Made by a program: the position numbers and the translations under genes. From positions 1-60,836 of the forward strand of contig JAFVBH010000055.1 of NCBI GenBank assembly GCA_017480115.1: DNA of 60,836 nt, read 5' to 3'. The notes beneath the pieces are model-generated. The model ran no database searches. It was not told the DNA's origin and saw only the letters and a program-made list of their open reading frames with translations. Of the stretch, positions 34,511-43,610 are shown one piece after another; positions within the stretch are counted from its first letter, which is position 1; each line of letters starts with the position of its first letter. Source of the stretch: Clostridia bacterium. GTDB taxonomy: Bacteria > Bacillota > Clostridia > Oscillospirales > Acutalibacteraceae.

Positions 34511-37258
34511 ATGAAAGCGATGCAACCCTTCCCCCTCTGGGGGCCTTACGGAAAAAAATATATGGGGCTGTCCCGTCTCGTCGAGGCAGCGCATGCCCGA
34601 GGTGTGCGGTTTGACGTCACGACCGTACCGGCGATCTTCGGCGGGGATATTAAAATCCCCAACGTGACGCTGCCCTCCGGTTGCCACCCGTGGCGGTGCA
34701 GCCCGGATTATTCTCTTGTGACCTATCGCCATGATCTGGAATGGAAGGACAGGGTCTATGCCGAGGTCTCCTACGTGCGGCTGTCGGCGGACAGTACGCT
34801 GATCCGCACCGAGATCGTCAACCATACCGAACTGGTGCAGAACTGCCTTGTCAATTATTTTGAATCGATCGAATATCCGTCCCCGTCCTATTGCGCAGTA
34901 TCTCTGCCGGAAAAGCGCTGCATGAAAGACGCGCGGGAGTATGACTGCTACGAATATCACACGCCCCGTCCGTGGGATCGGCAAAATCCCGACGGCATGA
35001 AGAAAGGCGAGTTTGCCGATTTTCGTTTTTACGGCGGCTTCGGCTTGGGCGACCGCGTGGGACGCTGGCACCTGCCGCGGCATTATATCCCGTTATTCGG
35101 CGCTGAGCAGGGGGACCGCGTCCGCTATACGATGGAACTTCCCGCAGCCTTTCATGATGCGGTGCTTGCGCTGCGCTACCGCACGTCCGACGTGGAATAC
35201 GGCGACGAGGTGCGCTTTGTGAACGGCAGCCGACATGCCGTTTTTACCCTGAACGGTACGTATACCGTCGATCTTGCCCCTGCCGACGATCCGGTATTTT
35301 CGTATACGGATTTGGGCGCGCTGCCGCAGGGCAGTTTTGCGCTTGATTTTGTCGCTGCGGGTACGGGCGCGGCGGAATTTGACTTTTTGTGTATCGTGGA
35401 GCGGTCGGAGCTGTCCGCCGTCACCGCCGCGCAGACGCCCTTTGCGTTTCAGCCGCAGATCGAGACGAAAAAAGAAGCGCGGGGCTACCTGTCCCGCTGC
35501 GAATACCCCGATGCGGACGGCGCGTTTTATCTGCGCACCTTTGACGATAACACCCGTTTCCGCCGGATCGCGACCGGCGCGCTGGAGGACTGCATGACCG
35601 CGCGGCTGTCCAACGCCGACCCCACCTTCGACGACGTGACGGAGAGCTTCACCGGCGCGTTTTCCCGCAAGCACAGCGACGACGGCTTTTTCTTCAATAC
35701 CATTGTGCATACCCTGTTTGTGCAGCCCGGCGAGACCGCCGTGGTCTATGCGGTGCTGTCCGAGGGCGAGACCGCGTATTTGACCGAAGCCGACTACGAG
35801 ACGCTTTACCGCGAACGCCTTGCCGGGGATCTTGCGCCCGGCTACAACACCGCGGGTAAAAAATATGAGCTGAGCGCGCAGATTCTGAAGGCGACCACGC
35901 TGACCAATGCGGTCTATCCCATTTATAAACACGGCGAATACATCATTCACCATACGCCCGGCAAACGCTGGGATTGCCTGTATACCTGGGATTCCGGCTT
36001 TATCGGTCTGGGCATGCTGGATTTTGCGCCCGCCTTCGCGGCATACAGTCTGGAAACCTATTTAAGCGATGAAACGAACCCCGACTACGCCTTTTTGCAT
36101 CACGGCTCGCCGGTGCCGGTGCAGTTTTATCTGTATCTGGAAATGCTGAAGCGCACCGAGGATAAAACTTCGCTGCTGGCGTTATATCCCCGCCTGAAGC
36201 TCTATTATGAATTTCTTGCGGGCAGAACGCACGGCTCCACCACAGCGAAGCTGAAAAGCGGGCTGACCACGACCTATGATTATTTCTATTCCTCCGGCGG
36301 TATGGACGATTATCCCGCGCAGGTCGCGATGATGCACCGCGAGATTCGCGAGACTACCGCGCCCGCCTTGACGGCGTCGCAGCTGATCCGCTGCGCGAAA
36401 ATTTTGCGTATGATCGCGCAAAAAAACGGAAACGCGGCGGATATTGCCGTATTTGACGCGGACATTGCGCGGCTGACGGCCGCGCTGAATACCTACGCAT
36501 GGGACGCGGAGACGGGGTATTTCAGCTACGTGCTGCATGACGATTCCCTTGTGCCGACGGGTATTTTGCGCGCGGAAAACGGGGAAAATCTCAACAAGGG
36601 GCTGGACGGTATTTATCCGCTGATCGCGGGCGTCTGCAACGATGCGCAAACGCAGGCGATCCTGTCCCATCTCAAAAATCCCAAGGAGATGCTCTCGCCC
36701 TACGGTATCAGCGCGGTGGATATGCGCGCGGGATATTTTATGGTCAACGGCTACTGGAACGGCAACGTGTGGTTCCCGCATCAGTGGTTTATCTGGAAAA
36801 CCATGCTTGATCTCGGCGAGACTGATTTTGCGTATCAAATTGCGGAACTGGCGCTGGAGGTCTGGAAACGGGAGGTCGATTATTCCTACTACACCTTTGA
36901 AATGGTGAATGTGCAGACCGGACGCGGCGGCTGGTTCCATAATTTCGGCGGTCTGTCCACCCCCGTCAGCATGTGGGGACGCGCTTATTTTAAGGCGGGG
37001 ACGTTGAATACCGGCTTTGATACATGGGTGGAGCGCGCTGCGTTTACCGATGACAACACTGCGCTCACCGCCGAAATCTCCTATCACGGCGGCAAAGACG
37101 GCTTTGCCGTCATTGCGGTCATGAACGAGACATGCGCCTATCACGTCACGCTTGACGGCGCGCGCATCGATTGCTGTGCGCGGTTCCCCGGCGCCTTGGA
37201 AATTCCGCTCTCCCTGCCCGATGATAAATTGCATACCCTGCGGGTGAAAAGCGTATAG
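34511..37258 (+). CDS. (alpha/alpha)6-barrel glycoside hydrolase, GH63/GH37-like
   Basis: This is a 915-residue cytoplasmic enzyme (no signal peptide). Residues 1-440 are beta-rich. Residues about 450-830 form an (alpha/alpha)6 barrel with clan GH-G-like motifs: WDCLYTWDSGFIGLG near 487, YSSGGMDDYPAQ near 597 and GYWNGNVWFPHQWFIWKTM near 750. The acidic residues in WDSG and GMDDYP are candidate catalytic or binding groups. A small C-terminal beta domain follows. The substrate could be an alpha-glucoside or other alpha-linked oligosaccharide; I cannot specify it. The start follows AAGGATTTG. Confidence 0.75.
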   Translation: MKAMQPFPLWGPYGKKYMGLSRLVEAAHARGVRFDVTTVPAIFGGDIKIPNVTLPSGCHPWRCSPDYSLVTYRHDLEWKDRVYAEVSYVRLSADSTLIRTEIVNHTELVQNCLVNYFESIEYPSPSYCAVSLPEKRCMKDAREYDCYEYHTPRPWDRQNPDGMKKGEFADFRFYGGFGLGDRVGRWHLPRHYIPLFGAEQGDRVRYTMELPAAFHDAVLALRYRTSDVEYGDEVRFVNGSRHAVFTLNGTYTVDLAPADDPVFSYTDLGALPQGSFALDFVAAGTGAAEFDFLCIVERSELSAVTAAQTPFAFQPQIETKKEARGYLSRCEYPDADGAFYLRTFDDNTRFRRIATGALEDCMTARLSNADPTFDDVTESFTGAFSRKHSDDGFFFNTIVHTLFVQPGETAVVYAVLSEGETAYLTEADYETLYRERLAGDLAPGYNTAGKKYELSAQILKATTLTNAVYPIYKHGEYIIHHTPGKRWDCLYTWDSGFIGLGMLDFAPAFAAYSLETYLSDETNPDYAFLHHGSPVPVQFYLYLEMLKRTEDKTSLLALYPRLKLYYEFLAGRTHGSTTAKLKSGLTTTYDYFYSSGGMDDYPAQVAMMHREIRETTAPALTASQLIRCAKILRMIAQKNGNAADIAVFDADIARLTAALNTYAWDAETGYFSYVLHDDSLVPTGILRAENGENLNKGLDGIYPLIAGVCNDAQTQAILSHLKNPKEMLSPYGISAVDMRAGYFMVNGYWNGNVWFPHQWFIWKTMLDLGETDFAYQIAELALEVWKREVDYSYYTFEMVNVQTGRGGWFHNFGGLSTPVSMWGRAYFKAGTLNTGFDTWVERAAFTDDNTALTAEISYHGGKDGFAVIAVMNETCAYHVTLDGARIDCCARFPGALEIPLSLPDDKLHTLRVKSV

Positions 37259-37422
37259 ACTTTTTCGCGGGCGCGGTTTGTGACGGATTCTCGACAATGA
37301 AGTTTTGCAGGCAAAGTAAAATATGGCGCTCCGTCGTCCGATTCTTAAAATCTGATATAGCAGCATGGCTGTTATATCAGATTTACGCTATGGGAACCAA
37401 TGGGAAATTCAGGCGAAACATC
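37259..37422. other. gap before the tRNA-Ser locus
   Basis: This holds no gene. It contains ATCTGATATA...TATATCAGAT (37350-37383), a 10-bp inverted repeat that may terminate the glycosidase transcript. Confidence 0.4.
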
Positions 37423-37451
37423 TTGACATTGCGGGCGAATAATGATAACAT
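37423..37451 (+). promoter_or_regulatory. promoter of the tRNA-Ser locus
   Basis: TTGACA (37423-37428) and TAACAT (37446-37451) are 17 bases apart and precede the truncated tRNA-Ser by 23 bases. Confidence 0.75.
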
Positions 37452-37474
37452 ATACCTGTTAAAAATCCAAATAC

Positions 37475-37514
37475 GGAGAGTTGTCCGAGTGGTCGAAGGT
37501 GTAGCACTCGAAAT
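37475..37514 (+). pseudogene. 5' half of a tRNA-Ser(CGA), truncated after the anticodon loop
   Basis: The acceptor 5' strand GGAGAGT, a normal class II D arm and anticodon loop CTCGAAA are present. After the first base of the 3' anticodon stem the tRNA sequence stops. Twenty-five bases after AAATCC comes CCGAAACACGTTGA, at the same distance as the similar word after the truncated tRNA-Leu. A hairpin CCGTTC/GAACGG fills part of the gap. No ACTCTCC acceptor strand follows. Confidence 0.7.
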
Positions 37515-37666
37515 CCGTTCGGCAGAACGGAAAGCAAATTCCCGAAACACGTTGACAGCGCTGGAATTTATCGGATCGGGCGATTTGCAAAAACCGTCAG
37601 TTCTAATAAAAATTCTAAGAAAAATTGAAAATGCGTTAATCGCGGAATCCCCGCGTTAACATATAC

Positions 37667-37760
37667 GGAGACGTATCGAAGAGGTCATAACGAGAACGAC
37701 TCGAAATCGTTTGATCGGTGATGAGCCGGTCCGTGGGTTCGAATCCCACCGTCTCCGCCA
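37667..37760 (+). tRNA. tRNA-Ser (anticodon CGA)
   Basis: This is a complete class II tRNA: acceptor GGAGACG/CGTCTCC, anticodon stem AACGA/TCGTT with loop CTCGAAA, variable stem GATCGG/CCGGTC, T stem GTGGG/CCCAC and encoded CCA. The D arm differs strongly from the truncated copy upstream, so the two are distinct genes. Confidence 0.92.
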
Positions 37761-38178
37761 AAGGTCGGCAAGCAAGTTTTCTGCTTGCCGATTTCTTTCT
37801 TAAAATCAGCAGTTTTTCTTTTATGACGGGGGGTCAGCGGCATGGTGCGGTAGCTGGATCGTTTTTTGTTTTCCGTTCAATGATCAGTTCTCTTTTGCCG
37901 TCGATTGAAACCTTTTTTACGGTGTTTCCAATCGTAAAGCAGTTATTGTCAAAGTCGATGCGGGACGAAGCGATGTGGGGCGCGTTTGAGCGACTGTCGC
38001 TCAAGGAGCGGATGATGATCGCTCAGTCCGGAGGATTCTGTGTGGATTGTTACGGGACGCTTGTATTTACCGAAGATAAAAATGGGAATAAGGTACCGGC
38101 GAAACGGAAACCGATGATGAACACGGATATCGCCGTTTTCCATCAGTGTACAGCCAAAACCGTAGTCTATACTTTCGT
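37761..38178. other. region without a confident gene
   Basis: A hairpin GGTCGGCAAGCA...TGCTTGCCGA-type stem (37763-37793) follows the tRNA and is a likely terminator. Beyond it, open frames exist on both strands: 154 codons on plus starting inside the tRNA, and 98 on minus. None has a ribosome site. A minus-strand stretch near 37830-37965 reads like protein (TIGNTVKKVSIDGKRELIIE) but has no start, and a stop lies just upstream, so it may be a gene remnant. Confidence 0.4.
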
Positions 38179-39009
38179 TTAAGTACCCGATTTTGTTTCT
38201 TTTTCGTCGTTCATGTTCTTTGCTTTTCCCGGGCTGACGCCGCAAACGGATTTGAACGCGCGGATAAAGGAGGGGGTATCACTGTACCCGACGGCCAACG
38301 AAACTTCGTTCACCGTTTTCCCTTGTCTGAGCATCAGAAGCGCGGCTTCAACCTGCGCCTCTGCTTTCTTTTGCCGGAATGTCTTACCGTAATGTCTTTT
38401 CAGAATTCTCTGTGTTTGTCGGGCGCTGATCCCCAGCTTATCCGAAAGTGATTCGAGTGTCAGGCGCGCGTAATCGTACCAAAACAGTACGTCAATGATA
38501 TAAAACTTCTCATCGTCCATATTGGCCCGCTGCGCGGCTGCCGCTACCGGCGCCTGCATTTCGGAAAGCGTAGTAACGATCTGACCGATACAGCACTTTT
38601 CTTTTTCTTTGGAAAAGACGTTATTCTCCCGGTGGTGCTCCGCGACCGCTTGAAAGAGCGCCCGCAGCGCCGGATCTCCGTCTCCGCAGAAAAAAGACGT
38701 AACGTTAAACAGGGATGAAACGGGATCGTCGCCTTTCTTTTCGAGCTGAAGATGAACGCAGATCTCCGACATAGGCTCCACGTCGTTCGTTCGCTGCCTG
38801 TGCCATACACCCGGACCGTTGACGTAAACCGTATCCGCGCCGAGGGCATAGGTTTTTTCTTTGGTTTCAAGCGCGCCCTTGCCGTCGAGCACGTAGTGCA
38901 GTTCGTAGCTTTGATCGCCGTGGGTATGCCCCTGTATATCCGAAACGATCCTGCCGCTGTTTACGCGCACCAGTCTGTAGGCGGACGTTCCCACACATAG
39001 TATAGCCAT
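38179..39009 (-). CDS. AraC-family transcriptional regulator
   Basis: This 276-residue regulator has an N-terminal cupin-type sensing domain (GHTHGDQSYELHYVLDGKGALET) and two C-terminal helix-turn-helix motifs (LTLESLSDKLGISARQTQRILKRHYG and KTVNEVSLAVGYSDTPSFIRAFKSVCGVSP). ATG 39009 is chosen because GGAGGGAT lies upstream. It is divergent from the glycan operon starting at 39142 and is the likely sugar-responsive activator of that operon. Confidence 0.9.
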   Translation of the reverse strand: MAILCVGTSAYRLVRVNSGRIVSDIQGHTHGDQSYELHYVLDGKGALETKEKTYALGADTVYVNGPGVWHRQRTNDVEPMSEICVHLQLEKKGDDPVSSLFNVTSFFCGDGDPALRALFQAVAEHHRENNVFSKEKEKCCIGQIVTTLSEMQAPVAAAAQRANMDDEKFYIIDVLFWYDYARLTLESLSDKLGISARQTQRILKRHYGKTFRQKKAEAQVEAALLMLRQGKTVNEVSLAVGYSDTPSFIRAFKSVCGVSPGKAKNMNDEKETKSGT

Positions 39010-39056
39010 GATATCCCTCCGTTTCCGGATCCATTCTATCACAATTAGCAAAAAAT

Positions 39057-39078
39057 GACAATATCTATAATATTTGTC
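39057..39078. promoter_or_regulatory. imperfect palindrome in the divergent promoter
   Basis: GACAATAT (39057-39064) and ATATTTGTC (39070-39078) form an inverted repeat with one bulge between the AraC gene and the glycan operon. It is a candidate regulator site; the match is modest. Confidence 0.3.
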
Positions 39079-39141
39079 GTAAAATACTATTTTGTTATTC
39101 TCCGTGTTTTATTAAAATAAAAGCATAGGAGGATGTGCGAC

Positions 39142-41325
39142 ATGAAAAAAACACTCTGTTATATTTTAGTATGCCTGCTGATGCTCGGGGTTTTCCCGTT
39201 TGTCGGCCTCGCCGAAGCTGCGGGCGCGGCGGTGAAGGCCGCACACTGCATATACGTTTCCCCCGCAGGCGACGATACGACCGGCGACGGCAGCGCCGAA
39301 AACCCGTTTGCAACGCTGAACGCGGCAAGAGATTATGTGAGGACGCTCGAAAAAACAAGCGGCGATATCGTCGTTGAGATCGCGGACGGGACCTATGAGA
39401 TCTGTGAGACGGTACGGTTCACCGAAGCTGATTCCGGCACATCCGATTGCGAGGTCCGGTATATTGCCGCCGAAGGCGCCTCCCCGGTTCTGATCGGCGG
39501 GACGCGCTTGACCGGCACTTGGCGTAAGGAGTTCGGTGGGATCTACAGCATCCCGCTGGACCGCAGTGAAAAGCTGCGCGCGCTTTACGTAAACGGTACG
39601 CGTTGCTATATGACGGCAAGGGAGATTCAGGGACAGGGCGCTTACGGCGAATACAAAGTTACCGCCGGTCAGGCGGATTGGGCTTGGATAGACGGTACAG
39701 TCGCCTCGGGCGTACTTTTTAAAAATAATACGATACCCCTTGATACCCGCAATCAGGATGATATAGAGCTTATGACGCAGACCACGTGGAATACGGCTAT
39801 CGTATGCGTAGATCATCTTCAGAAGACCGGCAACAATATCTGTGCCTATCTTCAGATGCCTTACGGCGCTATAGCGCAGACTCCCGGCTGGGGTAACGCG
39901 TATCAGTTCAATAACAAAAATATTGTTTATAACGTTTTCGAGTGGCTGGATACTCCCGGTGAATTTTATTTTGACAAGTCCGCTCACAGGTTATACTATT
40001 ATCCCCGTGAAAATGAGGATCTGAACAGCGCGGAGGTGATCGTTCCGGAGACTGAAACTCTGATTGCTTTGGAAGGCTCGAACACTGAGAACAGAGCGCA
40101 TGATATATCCTTTGAAGGGCTGACCTTTGCTTATACCGACTGGAATTTGTATAAGGTCGATGATTCTTACGGCCGCGTCACCATTCAGGGCGCGGCGGGT
40201 ACGGTAGCCTATGCCGACGGCAATTGGCATACCTACATATACAGATCCTACGACATAGGGCCTGCGGCGGTCTATGTAAGCTCCGCTGAAAATATCCGTT
40301 TTTTGAATAATATTGTTATCCACACCGGCAACGACGGATTATCGCTTGTGAATGACGTGTCGAATGTTACGGTCGACGGAAATATGATTTATGATACGGC
40401 GGGCTCCGCGCTTCTTGTCGGGCATCCGCAGCATATATATATCGGCGACAAGAACAGTGACTACGGCGTTTTCAGCGAAAAGGAAAAATATGACGCAGAC
40501 GTTGAGGCGCCCTGCGGCAATTTAAATATTACGAATAACCTGTTCAAAAGCACGAGCAGAGCCTTTTGGGGCGACGCCGGCGTTATGATCTTCGCCATGC
40601 AGGACAGCGAGTTCCGGCAGAATCAGATCGAGGATACTCCCTATTCGGGACTCAGTCTCGGCTGGGGCTGGTGGAATATGAACGGCGACGAGGACGCTGT
40701 TGTCCCGGGCGCTCCCTCGACTGTTTCAAAGAATAATTCTATCGTCCGGAACAGACTTATCAATACCATTTCCGTCCTCGGGGACGGCGGGGCTATCTAT
40801 ACTCTCAGCGATATGCCGGGAACCGTTATAAGTGAAAATTATATACGGCATATCGGCACAGACGGAGCGGAAACGTCCTATCATATCCGCGGTATCCATG
40901 TTGACGAGGGCACGCGGCACGTTTACGGCGAGAAAAATGTGATCGAGATCGGCGCTTCCTTCGCGGCGATCGACTGCGGCGACTGGGGCAGGAAAGGCGA
41001 GAACCGGTGGGACAATAACTATTCCACTTCGGATTCCTATACCACCACCGGCAGCATTGAGCCTGGCACCGTGATCACGAACGCCATAACCGTGCCGGAC
41101 GCGGTTTGGGACGGTGAAGCGCGCGGCGTCATCGAAAACGCCGGGATCGGCAAAACGTATACGCATATTCTGAACAGCGATTATTATACGCGGCAAACAT
41201 ATCCGCCGATCCATACGGACGTTCCGTCGGGGAATCAAACGCTTCTTCAGCGGATTAAAACATTCTTTCTAAATCTGGTTGACTTGATCCGTCGATTTGT
41301 TGAAAAGGTATTCTCGCCGAAATAA
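39142..41325 (+). CDS. secreted right-handed beta-helix glycosidase (GH141-like)
   Basis: This 727-residue secreted enzyme has a signal peptide (1-26) and the entry motif IYVSPAGDDTTGDGSAENPFATLNAARDYV. A parallel beta-helix follows, with repeated NITNNLF, NNIVIHTGNDGLS and ENYIRHIGTDG rungs to about residue 660. The pattern fits GH141 or related beta-helix families, which include alpha-L-fucosidase and xylanase activities. The C-terminal 25 residues form a basic amphipathic helix (RIKTFFLNLVDLIRRFVEK), perhaps for surface attachment. AGGAGG nine bases upstream fixes ATG 39142. Confidence 0.75.
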   Translation: MKKTLCYILVCLLMLGVFPFVGLAEAAGAAVKAAHCIYVSPAGDDTTGDGSAENPFATLNAARDYVRTLEKTSGDIVVEIADGTYEICETVRFTEADSGTSDCEVRYIAAEGASPVLIGGTRLTGTWRKEFGGIYSIPLDRSEKLRALYVNGTRCYMTAREIQGQGAYGEYKVTAGQADWAWIDGTVASGVLFKNNTIPLDTRNQDDIELMTQTTWNTAIVCVDHLQKTGNNICAYLQMPYGAIAQTPGWGNAYQFNNKNIVYNVFEWLDTPGEFYFDKSAHRLYYYPRENEDLNSAEVIVPETETLIALEGSNTENRAHDISFEGLTFAYTDWNLYKVDDSYGRVTIQGAAGTVAYADGNWHTYIYRSYDIGPAAVYVSSAENIRFLNNIVIHTGNDGLSLVNDVSNVTVDGNMIYDTAGSALLVGHPQHIYIGDKNSDYGVFSEKEKYDADVEAPCGNLNITNNLFKSTSRAFWGDAGVMIFAMQDSEFRQNQIEDTPYSGLSLGWGWWNMNGDEDAVVPGAPSTVSKNNSIVRNRLINTISVLGDGGAIYTLSDMPGTVISENYIRHIGTDGAETSYHIRGIHVDEGTRHVYGEKNVIEIGASFAAIDCGDWGRKGENRWDNNYSTSDSYTTTGSIEPGTVITNAITVPDAVWDGEARGVIENAGIGKTYTHILNSDYYTRQTYPPIHTDVPSGNQTLLQRIKTFFLNLVDLIRRFVEKVFSPK

Positions 41326-41346
41326 AAGGCAGAAAGCGAGTAACGT

Positions 41347-43560
41347 ATGCAAGAGCTTTCAGATAAAAGAACCGGCTCCTGTTTTCCGCGGGTGATCCCT
41401 TACTCTGAAAACGTGATTCGCGTGGTCTACGCCCCCGACAGCAGCATCCCAGACGAAAGTCTGATCGTAACAGCGGCGCCCATGGACGGAGCAAAAGCGG
41501 ATGTGGAGGTGCAGACCGATGAAACACAAAATCTACGTTTTTACCGAAACGGACGGCTGCTGTCCGCTGTCGCCTGTCCGGTCTTTGAGCCGTACGATAT
41601 TTACACCGAAAGCGGCGGCAGCATTGAGATCCGGGACACGGTCGACGGGCTGCGTTCTTCTGCCACAGGCGGAAAAAAGCGTTTTGTCCGCCGATCTCAT
41701 CATGCGAGCGTCGCCGTAGAGATCGACGAAACCGAAACGCTGTTCGGGCTCGGCTCTCACGAAGAGGGCTATCCCTGTCTCAACGGGCGGTTTGTGCCGC
41801 TGTACCAGGAAAACATGCGCATCTCACTGCCGTATTTTGTCTCCAATAAAGGGTATGCTGTCCTTTTTGACTGCGCTTCCTATATGACCTTTGACAATCG
41901 GGAGCGTTCGCGGGCTGACGTATATCTCGATTGCGCGGACGCGGTGGATATCTATTTTCTTTTCGGCGACGACTTTGACGAGATCTGCGCCGCTTACCGC
42001 TTTCTGACGGGCGAAACGCCCATGCTGCCGAAATGGTGCTGCGGATATATCCAGTCCAAAGAATACTACAAAAATCAGCAGGAGCTGCTCGAGGTCGCGG
42101 GCGAATACCGCAAAAGGGGCGTCCCGCTGGACGGTATCGTGCAGGATTGGCAGTATTGGAATGACGGCCTTTGGGGCGACAAGAATCTGGACAAGAGCCG
42201 CTATCCCGATATGCAGGGCTGCACTGATGCGCTGCACCGGATGCACATTCATTTGATTATTTCCGTATGGAGCAATCTGTTCGGAGATTCGCCGAACCGT
42301 CTGGAGCTTGCGAAAAAGAATATGCTGCTCGGAGACGGCAGCGTATACAACGCTTTTGACGGGGCCGCGCGCGCCGTCTACTGGCGGCAGGCAAACGACG
42401 GGCTGTTCCGGTACGGGATCGACGGCTGGTGGTGCGATTCCACGGAACCCTTTGACGCGGTATGGGACGGGGCGACGCGGGATGCGCTCCCTGTGCGGAT
42501 GCAAAAAAGCGTTGCCGAGTTCAAAAAATATCTCGACGACGGCGTCCTCAACGCTTTTTCCATTGTGCATTCCAAGGGGATCTACGAAAATCAAAGAAAA
42601 ACGACCCCTGAAAAAAGGGTCGTCAATATCACAAGGTCCGCCCTCTCCGGGCAGCACAGATATGGGACGATCGTCTGGTCCGGGGATATCAGCGCCAGTT
42701 GGGAGACGCTGCAAAAACAAGTACGGATCATGCAAAATTACATCGCCTGCGGCGAGGCGTACTGGAACTGCGATATCGGCGGTTTTTTCACAAAGAACCG
42801 GGCGGATAAATGGTTTTGGTCCGGAGAGTACCCGGATGGATGCCGGGACGACGCATACCGGGAGCTTTACACCCGCTGGCTGCAATTCGCCGTTTTCACC
42901 CCGATGATGCGCTCCCACGGTACGGATACGCCGCGGGAGATCTGGCGCTTCGGCGAGGCAGGCGAACCCAATTATGAGGCGATCAAAGCGGGAATCAAGC
43001 TGCGCTACAGGCTGCTGCCGTTTTTTTATTCCGTAAACGCGAACGTGACCTTTGTGGGCAAAATGCCTGTCAAGCCTCTGGCGCTCGTCTATCCTGACGA
43101 TGAAAAGGCTTGCAACACCTTTGACGAGTATCTTTACGGTGACGTGTTGCTCGTCTGTCCCGTCACCGAACCGGGTGTAAAAATAAAGCGGATCTACCTG
43201 CCGGAAGGTGTCTGGTACGATTTTCATACAGATAAAAAATACACGGGCGGGCGGTATATAGACGTACCTTGTACGCTTGACAAAATCCCCGTGTTCGTGA
43301 AAGCCGGGGCGATTCTCCCGCTGGCGGGACCATTGCAATATGCAGATGATCTGCCGGAGGAGCCGATTACCATAAGGATCTATCCCGGCGACGACGGTAG
43401 TTTTCTGCTCTATAACGACGACGGCGAATCCTATCGCTATGAGCAGGGACAGTACAGCCGGGTCCTAATCACATATGATGACGAACAGGGCGAGATCACA
43501 GTGCATGAGCTTGCGGATAAGCGCTTCGCCCGCCGGTTTCACTATGAAATCATCCGTTAA
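41347..43560 (+). CDS. GH31 family alpha-glycosidase (alpha-xylosidase-like)
   Basis: This 737-residue enzyme has a beta-sandwich N domain and a TIM barrel. The catalytic nucleophile Asp364 lies in GIDGWWCDSTEPFD, and the acid/base is expected in GTIVWSGDISASW near 440. MLPKWCCGYIQSKEYY and LDGIVQDWQYW are typical of alpha-xylosidases such as YicI. There is no signal peptide, so it acts on imported oligosaccharides. It follows the beta-helix gene by 21 bases. Together with the GH29 gene it suggests breakdown of fucosylated, xylose-containing glycans. Confidence 0.9.
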   Translation: MQELSDKRTGSCFPRVIPYSENVIRVVYAPDSSIPDESLIVTAAPMDGAKADVEVQTDETQNLRFYRNGRLLSAVACPVFEPYDIYTESGGSIEIRDTVDGLRSSATGGKKRFVRRSHHASVAVEIDETETLFGLGSHEEGYPCLNGRFVPLYQENMRISLPYFVSNKGYAVLFDCASYMTFDNRERSRADVYLDCADAVDIYFLFGDDFDEICAAYRFLTGETPMLPKWCCGYIQSKEYYKNQQELLEVAGEYRKRGVPLDGIVQDWQYWNDGLWGDKNLDKSRYPDMQGCTDALHRMHIHLIISVWSNLFGDSPNRLELAKKNMLLGDGSVYNAFDGAARAVYWRQANDGLFRYGIDGWWCDSTEPFDAVWDGATRDALPVRMQKSVAEFKKYLDDGVLNAFSIVHSKGIYENQRKTTPEKRVVNITRSALSGQHRYGTIVWSGDISASWETLQKQVRIMQNYIACGEAYWNCDIGGFFTKNRADKWFWSGEYPDGCRDDAYRELYTRWLQFAVFTPMMRSHGTDTPREIWRFGEAGEPNYEAIKAGIKLRYRLLPFFYSVNANVTFVGKMPVKPLALVYPDDEKACNTFDEYLYGDVLLVCPVTEPGVKIKRIYLPEGVWYDFHTDKKYTGGRYIDVPCTLDKIPVFVKAGAILPLAGPLQYADDLPEEPITIRIYPGDDGSFLLYNDDGESYRYEQGQYSRVLITYDDEQGEITVHELADKRFARRFHYEIIR

Positions 43561-43610
43561 AAAAGTAAAACAATCTTACAGAAAAATGGATCATCCACGG
43601 GGGGATACGT

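Noticed and set aside
36182..37366. 394-codon minus-strand frame opposite the GH63-like gene
   Set aside because: Shadow of the large glycosidase gene; composition is rich in His/Arg with no domain motif.
37718..38182. 154-codon frame beginning inside tRNA-Ser
   Set aside because: Starts within the tRNA, has no ribosome site and no recognisable domain.
41824..43338. 504-codon minus-strand frame opposite the GH31 gene
   Set aside because: Shadow of the GH31 coding sequence; no start signal.
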